Source: Burkholderiales bacterium
GTDB lineage: Bacteria; Pseudomonadota; Gammaproteobacteria; Burkholderiales; SG8-39
Direction: 5' to 3'
Assembly: GCA_919902965.1 (NCBI GenBank)
Contig: CAKKSJ010000079.1
Coordinates: forward strand, 1 to 8,868
Length of the DNA stretch: 8,868 nt
The translations under genes and the position numbers were made by a program. The notes below the pieces were generated by a model that did not search any database, was not told where the DNA came from, and was given only the letters and a program-made list of their open reading frames with translations. Shown piece after piece: positions 1 to 6,126 of the stretch; the first letter of the stretch is position 1, and each line of letters begins with the position of its first letter.

Positions 1-531
1 TACGGCATCCGCCTGCCGGTGATCAACAAGAAAATCATCGACATCAATGAGCCCGAACGCGGCGACGTCATGGTGTTCCGCTATCCCGAAGACCCGTCGG
101 TCGACTATATCAAGCGCGTTGTCGGCCTGCCCGGAGACAAAATCGCATACGCGGACAAACGCCTTAGTATCAATGGCCGGGAAGTGCCGCGCAAAGAGGC
201 CGGCGACTATCTGCTCAAAGACAGGATCCAGTACCTGAACCAGTACACCGAGACACTCGGCAAGGTCGATCACACCATCCTTCTGGACACGAGCGAACCT
301 GCCGCACCGCCCTATGTAAAACAGTTCCCCCAACGGGAAAATTGCATTTACAATAATAGCGGTATGACGTGCACGGTCCCGCCCGGCCATTACTTCATGA
401 TGGGCGATAACCGTGACAACAGCAGCGACAGCCGCGTTTGGGGCTTCGTGCCCGAAGCAAATATCGTCGGCAAGGCCTTCTTCATCTGGTTCAACTTCAG
501 TGAGTTGAGGCGCTTCGGAAGATTCAAATAA
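1..531 (+). CDS. lepB: Signal peptidase I, C-terminal part (5' end outside window)
   Basis: Type I leader peptidase, an inner-membrane serine protease with its catalytic domain in the periplasm, which cleaves signal peptides from exported preproteins. The reading frame is open from base 1, so the gene enters from upstream; the GTG at 19 is an internal valine, not a start. 176 codons are visible. The catalytic lysine lies in DYIKR (visible residue 38), followed by the VGLPGD box. The C-terminal box GDNRDNSSDSRVWGF starts at visible residue 135. The N-terminal membrane anchors and the catalytic serine box are missing only because of the window edge. Two cysteines (visible residues 115 and 124) just before the last box could form a disulfide; this spacing recurs in betaproteobacterial LepB as I remember it. 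The stop codon overlaps the ribosome binding site of the next gene. Identity is very secure. Confidence 0.97.
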   Translation, partial: YGIRLPVINKKIIDINEPERGDVMVFRYPEDPSVDYIKRVVGLPGDKIAYADKRLSINGREVPRKEAGDYLLKDRIQYLNQYTETLGKVDHTILLDTSEPAAPPYVKQFPQRENCIYNNSGMTCTVPPGHYFMMGDNRDNSSDSRVWGFVPEANIVGKAFFIWFNFSELRRFGRFK

Positions 532-535
532 GGAG
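530..535 (+). promoter_or_regulatory. Ribosome binding site of the DUF4845 gene
   Basis: AAGGAG, the best Shine-Dalgarno sequence in the window. It overlaps the lepB TAA stop (529-531) and sits 9 nt before the ATG at 545. It fixes that start and suggests lepB and this gene are on the same mRNA. Confidence 0.85.
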
Positions 536-544
536 TGAGCAATC

Positions 545-922
545 ATGCGCAATAAGCAACGTGGGGTCAGTTTTCTGGTGATTTTCTTGATCGGCGTGGT
601 GCTCGCGCTGGGTGCCGTTGGCGCCATGAAAATCGGACCCGCCTATAGCGATTTCTCGACGGCAAAGAATGCCATCGTCGCGGTCGCGGCAAGCGAAGGG
701 CGCACCGGCAGCGTCGCCGAAATACGCAAAGCCTTCGATCGACGCGCCGCGGTCGACAATATCACCGTGGTGACGCCGGGAGAATTGGAGATAAGCAAGG
801 AAGGCGGCGATGTGGTGATTTCCTTCGTCTACGCGCAGAAAATTCCCCTGGTCGCCAATATATCCTTGCTGATCGACTTTGCCGCCAGCACTGCGCCCGG
901 TGGTGGCGTGGATAAACAGTAG
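545..922 (+). CDS. DUF4845 family membrane protein, pilin-like N-terminus
   Basis: A 125-residue protein of unknown function. Residues 1-6 are basic (MRNKQR). Residues 8-28 form one hydrophobic helix, so I expect the N-terminus in the cytoplasm and about 95 residues outside. The pattern of basic stretch, Gly7, then hydrophobic helix resembles a type IV pilin/pseudopilin N-terminus. The glutamate expected at +5 after the glycine is absent, so prepilin peptidase processing is doubtful. The conserved-looking KIGPAY segment after the helix and the location between lepB and rnc match the DUF4845 family of beta- and gammaproteobacteria. The ATG has a strong RBS at 9 nt spacing, and rnc starts 17 nt after its stop. 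Function cannot be told from sequence; a role near the membrane beside signal peptidase is only an inference from position. Confidence 0.85.
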   Translation: MRNKQRGVSFLVIFLIGVVLALGAVGAMKIGPAYSDFSTAKNAIVAVAASEGRTGSVAEIRKAFDRRAAVDNITVVTPGELEISKEGGDVVISFVYAQKIPLVANISLLIDFAASTAPGGGVDKQ

Positions 923-960
923 CACCCGTTTCCCGCGCAATGGACTACGGGCCGCTACAG
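917..960 (+). other. Predicted stem-loop enclosing the rnc start codon
   Basis: GTAGC (919-923) pairs with GCTAC (954-958), and CCCGT (925-929) pairs with ACGGG (947-951). The two 5-bp helices are separated by A924 on one side and C952-C953 on the other. The 17-nt loop (930-946) contains the rnc ATG at 940. The DUF4845 stop codon TAG (920-922) lies in the 5' arm. No Shine-Dalgarno sequence is visible before this ATG. Pairing was read by eye; its stability was not computed. Confidence 0.45.
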
Positions 961-1608
961 CGAAAGCTGGGATACAGCTTCGCGCAGGCGTCCCAGTTGC
1001 AGCAGGCGCTGACCCACCGCAGCCACAGCGCCCAGCATAACGAGCGCGCTGAGTTTCTTGGCGACAGCGTACTCAATTGCTGCATCGCCTATGAGCTTTA
1101 CGGTAAGTTCGCCGATCTGAAGGAAGGCGAGCTCTCGCGCCTGCGCGCCAACCTGGTGCGCCAGGAAACCCTGGCCGAGCTGGCTCAGGAGCTGGAACTC
1201 GGTGCTTATCTGCGTCTGGGCGAGGGCGAGTTGAAAAGCGGCGGTTTTCGCCGTCCTTCCATCCTGGCCGACGGCCTCGAAGCGCTGCTAGGCGCGGTTT
1301 TCCTTGATGGCGGTTTTGTCGCGGTCCAGGGTGTGGTTCGCGGCCTGTACGCTTCCTTGCTCGATCAGCTCGATCCGGAAACTCTGGGCAAAGATCCCAA
1401 GACCCTGCTACAGGAACTGCTGCAAGCACGCAGGCTTCCGCTCCCGCAGTATGCGGTGGTCGCGACCAGGGGCGCAGCGCACCAGCAGCTGTTCGAGGTG
1501 GAATGTCAAATTCCGCAGCTTGCCATCCGCACCACGGGCTTTGGTGCCAGCCGGCGCATCGCCGAGCAGGAAGCGGCGCAGCTGGCGTTCGGGCAGATGC
1601 CCAAGTGA
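940..1608 (+). CDS. rnc: Ribonuclease III
   Basis: Double-strand-specific endoribonuclease that processes the rRNA precursor and many structured mRNAs, acting as a dimer in the cytoplasm. The 222 residues match the family length (E. coli about 226). The N-terminal nuclease domain carries the signature NERAEFLGDSVL with the metal-binding acidic residues E35, E38 and D42. The second acidic pair, D111 and E114, is in LADGLEALLGAVFLDGG. The signature has Ala37 where most members have Leu (RLEF), a mild substitution. The double-stranded-RNA-binding domain runs from about residue 152 to the end, with the basic/alanine-rich SRRIAEQEAA helix. The ATG at 940 has no clear RBS and lies in a predicted hairpin loop, so translation may be weak or controlled. 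The stop overlaps the era GTG by 4 nt; rnc-era coupling is widely conserved. Confidence 0.97.
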   Translation: MDYGPLQRKLGYSFAQASQLQQALTHRSHSAQHNERAEFLGDSVLNCCIAYELYGKFADLKEGELSRLRANLVRQETLAELAQELELGAYLRLGEGELKSGGFRRPSILADGLEALLGAVFLDGGFVAVQGVVRGLYASLLDQLDPETLGKDPKTLLQELLQARRLPLPQYAVVATRGAAHQQLFEVECQIPQLAIRTTGFGASRRIAEQEAAQLAFGQMPK

Positions 1609-2498
1609 AGCCTGCCGATTTTCGCTGCGGCACCATTGCCATCATCGGGCGGCCCAATGTGGGCAAATCCACGCTGCTGAACCACTTGATCGGCGAGAAA
1701 ATCAGCATCACCTCGCGCAAGGCGCAGACCACGCGCCATCGCATCACCGGCATACTCACCGATGCCGAGACGCAGTATGTATTTGTGGACACACCCGGGT
1801 TTCAGACCAAGAACACCAGCGTGTTGAATCGTCTGATGAACCGCAGCATCACCCAGGCGCTGCAGGAAGTGGACCTGGTTCTTGTGATGATAGAAGCCGG
1901 GCGCATCAGCCGCGAAGACCGCCAGGTATTCGATTTGCTGCCTGCCGGACGGCCGGTGGTCCTGGCGGTAAACAAGATTGATAGGCTGGCAGACAAAAAG
2001 CAACTGCTGCCCTTGCTGGCGCAACTGCAGGCCGAGCGCGCATTTTCGGATATCGTTCCCGTCAGCGCAAAGAGCGGGGAACAGGCGCAGCAATTGCTGC
2101 ATGCCCTGCGCCAGCACTTGCCGCAGCAGCCGGCGATCTACCCTGCCGGCGATGTCACGGACCGCAGCGAGCGCTTTCTCGCCGCAGAGCTGGTGCGTGA
2201 AAAACTGTTTCGGCAACTTGGTGATGAACTGCCTTACGGCGCCAGCACCAGCATCGAGAAATTCGAGACCGAAGGCAGGCTGCGCCGCATTCATGTGGCC
2301 ATCATCGTCGACAAGGCCAGCCACAAGGCGATGGTCATCGGCAAAGGCGGGGAAAAGCTCAAGCTGATCGGGAGCGACGCGCGACGCGACATGGAGAAGC
2401 TCTTCGGCGGCAAAGTGTTTCTGCAGATCTGGGTAAAGGTCAAACACGGCTGGGCCGATGACGAGCGCACGCTCAAGAACCTCGGATTCGAGCCATGA
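1605..2498 (+). CDS. era: GTPase Era
   Basis: Small GTPase with a KH domain that binds the 3' end of 16S rRNA and aids 30S subunit assembly. I chose GTG 1605, which overlaps the rnc stop in GTGA; the frame is open further upstream, but that extension lies inside rnc and does not look like Era. The resulting 297 residues fit the family (E. coli 301). G1 is GRPNVGKS (15-22), G2 lies around TTRHRI (42-47), G3 is DTPG (62-65), G4 is NKID (123-126) and G5 is SAK (154-156). The KH domain carries the GKGG loop at 246-249 and ends with the typical KHGWADDERTLKNLGF. RNase III upstream and Era thus give a coupled rRNA processing/ribosome assembly pair. No Shine-Dalgarno sequence is obvious, in line with translational coupling. 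Confidence 0.97.
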   Translation: MKPADFRCGTIAIIGRPNVGKSTLLNHLIGEKISITSRKAQTTRHRITGILTDAETQYVFVDTPGFQTKNTSVLNRLMNRSITQALQEVDLVLVMIEAGRISREDRQVFDLLPAGRPVVLAVNKIDRLADKKQLLPLLAQLQAERAFSDIVPVSAKSGEQAQQLLHALRQHLPQQPAIYPAGDVTDRSERFLAAELVREKLFRQLGDELPYGASTSIEKFETEGRLRRIHVAIIVDKASHKAMVIGKGGEKLKLIGSDARRDMEKLFGGKVFLQIWVKVKHGWADDERTLKNLGFEP

Positions 2499-2530
2499 AC
2501 CCGACGCGACGCGACATGCTGGTCCAATGA
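2495..2530 (+). other. 11-codon mini-ORF bridging era and recO
   Basis: ATG at 2495 overlaps the era TGA (ATGA 2495-2498). The frame reads MNPTRRDMLVQ and stops with TGA 2528-2530, which overlaps the recO ATG (ATGA 2527-2530). It fills the whole 28-nt intergenic gap. It could hand terminating ribosomes from era to recO, or be chance. No product function is claimed. Confidence 0.35.
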
Positions 2531-3249
2531 GCACACGCGCAAGACTGGACAACCAGCCTGGGTATGTACTGCACACTTACGCTTATCGCGAGACCAGCCT
2601 GGTGGTCGAAACCTTTACCCGCTCGCACGGCCGCGTCGCCATGATTGCGCGCGGCGCCAAACGCCCGCGCTCGGTCCTGCGCGGCAGCATCATGGCGTTC
2701 CAGCCTCTGGGACTGTCCTGGTCGGGACGCGGTGAGCTGCGCCTGCTGCTGCGCGCGGAATGGCAGGGCGGGCAGCAGCTGTTGCAGGGCAAGGCCTTGC
2801 TTTGCGGTTTTTATCTTAACGAGCTGCTATTGAAACTATTGCCGCGCGAAGACGCGCATGAACAACTGTTCCTCGACTATCAGGCGGCGCTCGCGCGCCT
2901 GGCCGAGGAGCCCGAACCCGGGCCGGTGCTGCGCCGCTTCGAAAAGGCGCTGCTGCGCGAACTGGGCTACGCGCTGGCGCTGGAGCGAGACAGCGCGAGC
3001 GGCGCGGGGATAGACCCAGGCAAGTCTTATAGCTACGATCCCGAGCGCGGGCCGGTGGCGGCGAACGGCGCCGCGCACGCGGGTCTGGTGCTTTCGGGGC
3101 AGACCTTGCTCGACATTGTGCGCGACGACTACAGCGACCCGCTCACCTTGCAGCAGGCGAAGGCCCTGATGCGCCTGCTGATCAGCCATCGCCTGGAGCA
3201 AAAGCCGCTCAACAGCCGGCGTATATTCGAGGAATTGCAGCAGCTTTGA
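2527..3249 (+). CDS. recO: DNA repair protein RecO
   Basis: Recombination mediator of the RecFOR pathway: it binds ssDNA and SSB, helps RecR load RecA on gaps and anneals complementary strands. The ATG at 2527 gives 240 residues (E. coli 242); the frame is open upstream, but that extension overlaps era. The N-terminal OB-fold (about residues 1-80) includes PGYVLHTYAYRETSL and the basic ARGAKRPRS segment. The helical domain includes the family-typical YLNELLLKLLPREDAHEQLF from about residue 96. The C-terminus is an arginine/leucine-rich helical tail. No zinc-binding cysteine set is seen, as in E. coli RecO. The RBS is weak, and initiation may depend on ribosomes leaving era or the mini-ORF. 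pdxJ follows after 10 nt. Confidence 0.95.
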   Translation: MSTRARLDNQPGYVLHTYAYRETSLVVETFTRSHGRVAMIARGAKRPRSVLRGSIMAFQPLGLSWSGRGELRLLLRAEWQGGQQLLQGKALLCGFYLNELLLKLLPREDAHEQLFLDYQAALARLAEEPEPGPVLRRFEKALLRELGYALALERDSASGAGIDPGKSYSYDPERGPVAANGAAHAGLVLSGQTLLDIVRDDYSDPLTLQQAKALMRLLISHRLEQKPLNSRRIFEELQQL

Positions 3250-3251
3250 GG
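3248..3251 (+). promoter_or_regulatory. Ribosome binding site of pdxJ
   Basis: GAGG overlapping the recO stop (3247-3249), 8 nt before the pdxJ ATG at 3260. It supports that start and co-translation with recO. Confidence 0.6.
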
Positions 3252-3259
3252 CAGCAGCC

Positions 3260-4018
3260 ATGACCAAACTGAGCGTCAACCTCAACAAAGTGGCCTTGCT
3301 GCGCAACACGCGCGAGCTCGGCATCCCCAGCGTAACGCGCGCCGCGCAGATTGCGCTGGCCGCCGGTGCAGACGGTATTACCGTGCATCCGCGCCCGGAC
3401 GGCCGCCATATGCGCGCACACGACGTGCGCGAACTCGCAGATTTGCTGCGTCAGTGGCCGCAGGCGGAATTCAATATCGAAGGCAATCCGTTTCACGGCC
3501 TGATCGATTTCGTGCGCGAGGTCAGACCGCAGCAATGCACGCTGGTTCCGGACGAGAGCGGCGCGTTCACTTCGGATCACGGCTGGGACCTGCCGCGGGA
3601 CCGGCAGCGGCTGCTGCCGGTGCTCGCCGAGCTGCGTGGGCTTGGCGTACGCGTCAGTCTGTTCATGGACCCTGTTGCTGCGGCCATGGCGAGCGCGCGC
3701 GACATCGGCGCAGACCGGGTGGAACTCTACACCGAGCCCTATGCACGCGCGTTCGCTACCAAGGACGAAGCGCCGGCCCTGCGCCCGTATGCCGATGCGG
3801 CGCTTGCCGCGCAGCAGGCAGGGCTGGGTGTAAACGCCGGCCACGATCTGAACCGTGACAACCTGCCGACCTTTCTGCGCGCCGTGCCCGGCGTGCTCGA
3901 GGTCTCGATCGGACACGCTTTGATTGCCGATGCACTCGAACTCGGGCTCGCGCAAACGGTGAGCCTGTACCTGGCAGCAATCAAGCTCGGTGGGGCCGCG
4001 CAGGGCGGTCAGGCGTGA
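3260..4018 (+). CDS. pdxJ: Pyridoxine 5'-phosphate synthase
   Basis: Condenses 1-deoxy-D-xylulose 5-phosphate with 3-amino-2-oxopropyl phosphate to make pyridoxine 5'-phosphate, the last ring-forming step of DXP-dependent vitamin B6 synthesis. It is a cytoplasmic TIM barrel, 252 residues here versus 243 in E. coli. Active-site residues are visible: H43 and R45 in ITVHPRPD, H50, E74 in NIEGNPF, and H195 in VNAGHDLN. The start SVNLNKVALLRNTRE and the strings VHPRPD and ELYTEPYA place it in the subtype I associate with Bacteroidota and Xanthomonas-like bacteria. Most betaproteobacteria carry the GVNIDHVATLRQARGT type. Its location between recO and acpS is still the standard one, and the base composition looks like its neighbours. 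The stop overlaps the acpS GTG by 4 nt. Confidence 0.96.
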   Translation: MTKLSVNLNKVALLRNTRELGIPSVTRAAQIALAAGADGITVHPRPDGRHMRAHDVRELADLLRQWPQAEFNIEGNPFHGLIDFVREVRPQQCTLVPDESGAFTSDHGWDLPRDRQRLLPVLAELRGLGVRVSLFMDPVAAAMASARDIGADRVELYTEPYARAFATKDEAPALRPYADAALAAQQAGLGVNAGHDLNRDNLPTFLRAVPGVLEVSIGHALIADALELGLAQTVSLYLAAIKLGGAAQGGQA

Positions 4019-4404
4019 TCCTCGGCACCGGCACAGACCTGATCGACATTCGCCGCATCGAGCGCGCGCTGGCGCGTTTCGGCCACCGTTTTGCCCGGCG
4101 CGTCCTGGTTGAGCAGGAGTACCAGCGCTTCTGCGCGCACCTGAAACCCGCCCACTACGTGGCCAAACGTTTCGCCGCCAAGGAAGCGTTTTCCAAAGCC
4201 ATGGGCACAGGCATTCATTTTCCGGTCAACTGGCACAACGTCAGCGTCGCTAACGAGCGCTCCGGCAAACCCTATCTGAAGTTTTCCGAGCCACTCGCCG
4301 CATTGCTCAAGCAGCGTGGCATCAGCCGCGCCCATTTGAGCCTTAGCGACGAAGTCGAGATGGCCTGCGCCTTCGTCATCCTTGAAGGGCATGGGCATGA
4401 ATAG
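4015..4404 (+). CDS. acpS: Holo-[acyl-carrier-protein] synthase
   Basis: Transfers the 4'-phosphopantetheine arm from coenzyme A to the serine of apo-ACP, activating it for fatty acid synthesis; a small cytoplasmic trimer. The 129 residues match the family (E. coli 126). The magnesium-binding aspartate is D8 in GTGTDLIDI and the glutamate is E57 in KRFAAKEAFSKA. The conserved C-terminal strand LSLSDEVEMACAFVILE is present. The GTG at 4015 overlaps the pdxJ stop in GTGA, pointing to coupling; no strong RBS is seen. The last codons overlap the start of nagZ. The pdxJ-acpS pairing is a common proteobacterial arrangement. Confidence 0.97.
   Translation: MILGTGTDLIDIRRIERALARFGHRFARRVLVEQEYQRFCAHLKPAHYVAKRFAAKEAFSKAMGTGIHFPVNWHNVSVANERSGKPYLKFSEPLAALLKQRGISRAHLSLSDEVEMACAFVILEGHGHE
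4384..4389 (+). promoter_or_regulatory. Ribosome binding site deciding the nagZ start
   Basis: GAAGGG, 7 nt before ATG 4397. It lies only 1 nt before the other in-frame ATG at 4391, so 4397 is the better start. It lies inside the end of acpS. Confidence 0.6.
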
Positions 4405-5446
4405 GTCTCGTGTGAACGGCCATCTGGGGCCGGTAATGCTCGACCTGGCGGGCGTGGCATTGAGCGCGGCCGAGATGGAAATGTTGCGCCACCCCCTGGT
4501 CGGCGGCGTGATTCTGTTTTCGCGCAATTACCGTTCGCCGCAGCAGTTGTGCGCGCTTACCGCGGCGATCCGCGCGCTGCGCCAGCCCGAACTACTGATT
4601 GCCGTCGATCATGAGGGTGGCCGCGTACAGCGCTTTCTGGAAGGATTTTCGCGCATACCGCCGATGCGGCGTTTGGGCGACGCCTGGGATCGCGACCGAA
4701 TCGCAGCGTGCAAGGCAGCGGCTGATATCGCCTATGTGCTGGCGAGCGAATTACTGGCCTGCGGCGTGGATTTCAGCTTCACACCGGTGCTGGACGTGGA
4801 TTTCGGCGAAAGCGGCGTGATCGGCGATCGCGCCTTCCACGCGAATCCCGCGGCGATCGCGCAGTTGTCGGCCGCGCTGATCGCAGGCTTGAACGAAGCG
4901 GGCATGGCAAGTGTCGGTAAGCATTTCCCGGGACACGGCCATGTGCGCGCCGACTCGCATCTGGCCGTACCGGTGGACGAACGCCGCTATGCCGAAATCG
5001 AAGCCGTCGACCTGGTTCCATACAAGGCGCTGATCAATCACGGGCTTTCCGCTGTAATGCCGGCACATGTGATCTATCCGGATGTCGACGTGCATCCGGC
5101 CGGATTCTCTTCCAAATGGTTAAAGCAGATTTTGCGCAGGCAGCTGGGCTTCGACGGCATGCTCTTCAGCGACGATCTGTCGATGGAAGGCGCAAGCGTC
5201 GCCGGCGGAGTCGTGGAGCGAGCCCAGGCCGCGCTGGCAGCTGGCTGCGACATGGCGCTGCTGTGCAACGCGCCCGGAGCCGCCGCCGAGCTGCTGGCCG
5301 GGCTCGCGCCCGGCGCAATGAATCAACATCGTGCCGACGCGATGCGCGGCGCCCGCCTTTCACCCGGGCTGGACACGCTGCAGTCGAACCAGCGCTTTGT
5401 GCTGGCTGCTGCGACGCTGGCCAACTTTATCGCCGCTTTGGCTTGA
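4397..5446 (+). CDS. nagZ: Beta-N-acetylhexosaminidase NagZ (GH3)
   Basis: Cytoplasmic glycosidase that removes N-acetylglucosamine from anhydro-muropeptides during peptidoglycan recycling; in many Gram-negatives its products feed AmpC beta-lactamase induction. With ATG 4397 the protein has 349 residues (E. coli 341). GPVMLDLAG aligns with the E. coli N-terminus. AVDHEGGRVQRF carries D71. KHFPGHG starts at K175-H176, and the following loop has D186 and H188, matching the Asp-His catalytic pair. The nucleophile is D259 in FSDDLSMEGA. Alternative starts are ATG 4391 and GTG 4412; GTG 4412 lies after the acpS stop with AGG 6 nt before it, and would give a length closer to E. coli. The preferred start overlaps acpS by 8 nt. 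MRRLGDAWDRD is typical of betaproteobacterial NagZ. Confidence 0.95.
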   Translation: MNRSRVNGHLGPVMLDLAGVALSAAEMEMLRHPLVGGVILFSRNYRSPQQLCALTAAIRALRQPELLIAVDHEGGRVQRFLEGFSRIPPMRRLGDAWDRDRIAACKAAADIAYVLASELLACGVDFSFTPVLDVDFGESGVIGDRAFHANPAAIAQLSAALIAGLNEAGMASVGKHFPGHGHVRADSHLAVPVDERRYAEIEAVDLVPYKALINHGLSAVMPAHVIYPDVDVHPAGFSSKWLKQILRRQLGFDGMLFSDDLSMEGASVAGGVVERAQAALAAGCDMALLCNAPGAAAELLAGLAPGAMNQHRADAMRGARLSPGLDTLQSNQRFVLAAATLANFIAALA

Positions 5447-5468
5447 ACGCGCAGCAGCGCTAGCGTTC
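5445..5468 (+). repeat. Small inverted repeat at the nagZ stop
   Basis: GAACGC (5445-5450) and GCGTTC (5463-5468) are perfect inverted copies around a 12-nt loop, starting in the nagZ TGA. No T-tract follows, so this is not an intrinsic terminator. It could be a weak mRNA 3' structure in the 32-nt gap before the glycosylase gene. Confidence 0.35.
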
Positions 5469-5478
5469 GATACGACGC

Positions 5479-6126
5479 ATGCAGGACAGCTTCAATTTCG
5501 ACTGCCGCGACTGTCCGAGGCTGGCCGGCTTTCTCGATCAGGTGCGGCGCGACCATCCCGCTTATCACGCGCGGCCGGTGCCGCCCTTTGGCGACGCCGC
5601 CGCCGAACTGCTGATCGTGGGACTCGCGCCCGGGATGCACGGCGCCAATCGCAGCGGACGCCCGTTCACCGGCGACCATGCCGGCATCCTGCTGTATCGC
5701 AGCCTGCACGAATTCGGCTTCGCCAGCCGCGCCATATCGGAGGCAGCTGACGACGCACTGGTGCTGAACAACTGCCGCATCAGCAACGCGGTGAAATGCC
5801 TGCCGCCGCAAAACAAGCCCCTGCCCGAGGAGATCCGCTGCTGCAATCGCTACCTGGCCGCGGAACTGCGGCAACAGCCGCCGCGCGTAATCCTTGCGCT
5901 GGGCGCGATCGCCCACCAGGCGGTGCTGATGGCCTGCGGTCTCAAGCGCACGGGTTTCAAATTTGCGCATCGCGCGGTGCATAGCCTGCCGGCGGCATCG
6001 GCCTCCGGCATCCGGCTCTACGATAGCTATCATTGCAGCCGCTATAACACGCAGACCAAAAGACTTACCGAAGCCATGTTCCACGCGGTATTTCGCGATA
6101 TCCTTGCCGAACTGGAGCAGCGGTGA
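5479..6126 (+). CDS. Uracil-DNA glycosylase superfamily protein, family 5-like
   Basis: A 215-residue member of the uracil-DNA glycosylase superfamily, likely removing uracil or other deaminated bases from DNA to start base excision repair. Motif A is GLAPGMHGANRSGRPFTGD (48-66), much closer to family 5 (UdgB) GLAPA-HG-NRTGR-FTGD than to family 4 (GEAPG). Motif B has H185 in SYHCSRYNTQT. Cysteines C9 and C12 (CRDC), C107 (VKCLPPQNKP) and C121 or C122 fit the four [4Fe-4S] ligands of families 4 and 5. Motif A lacks an acidic or amide residue at the usual catalytic position, as in family 5. The ATG has no clear RBS. The stop overlaps the uvrC GTG by 4 nt. The exact family and substrate range cannot be settled by eye. 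Confidence 0.85.
   Translation: MQDSFNFDCRDCPRLAGFLDQVRRDHPAYHARPVPPFGDAAAELLIVGLAPGMHGANRSGRPFTGDHAGILLYRSLHEFGFASRAISEAADDALVLNNCRISNAVKCLPPQNKPLPEEIRCCNRYLAAELRQQPPRVILALGAIAHQAVLMACGLKRTGFKFAHRAVHSLPAASASGIRLYDSYHCSRYNTQTKRLTEAMFHAVFRDILAELEQR
6114..6117 (+). promoter_or_regulatory. Ribosome binding site of uvrC
   Basis: GGAG, 5 nt before GTG 6123, inside the last codons of the glycosylase gene. It supports the GTG start. Confidence 0.6.

Noticed and set aside
1503..1604. Possible N-terminal extension of Era by 34 residues
   Set aside because: It lies wholly inside the rnc dsRNA-binding domain and does not resemble Era; GTG 1605 fits the family length and the usual rnc-era overlap.
2458..2526. 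Possible N-terminal extension of RecO
   Set aside because: It overlaps the end of era out of frame; ATG 2527 gives the usual RecO length and N-terminus.
1506..2576. Open frame of 356 codons on the minus strand, antisense to era
   Set aside because: Shadow of era and neighbours; no motifs in the translation, while the + strand frame has all five GTPase boxes and a KH domain.
3209..3955. Open frame on the minus strand antisense to pdxJ, and another at 5323-6084
   Set aside because: Composition-driven open frames without motifs, opposite well-identified genes.
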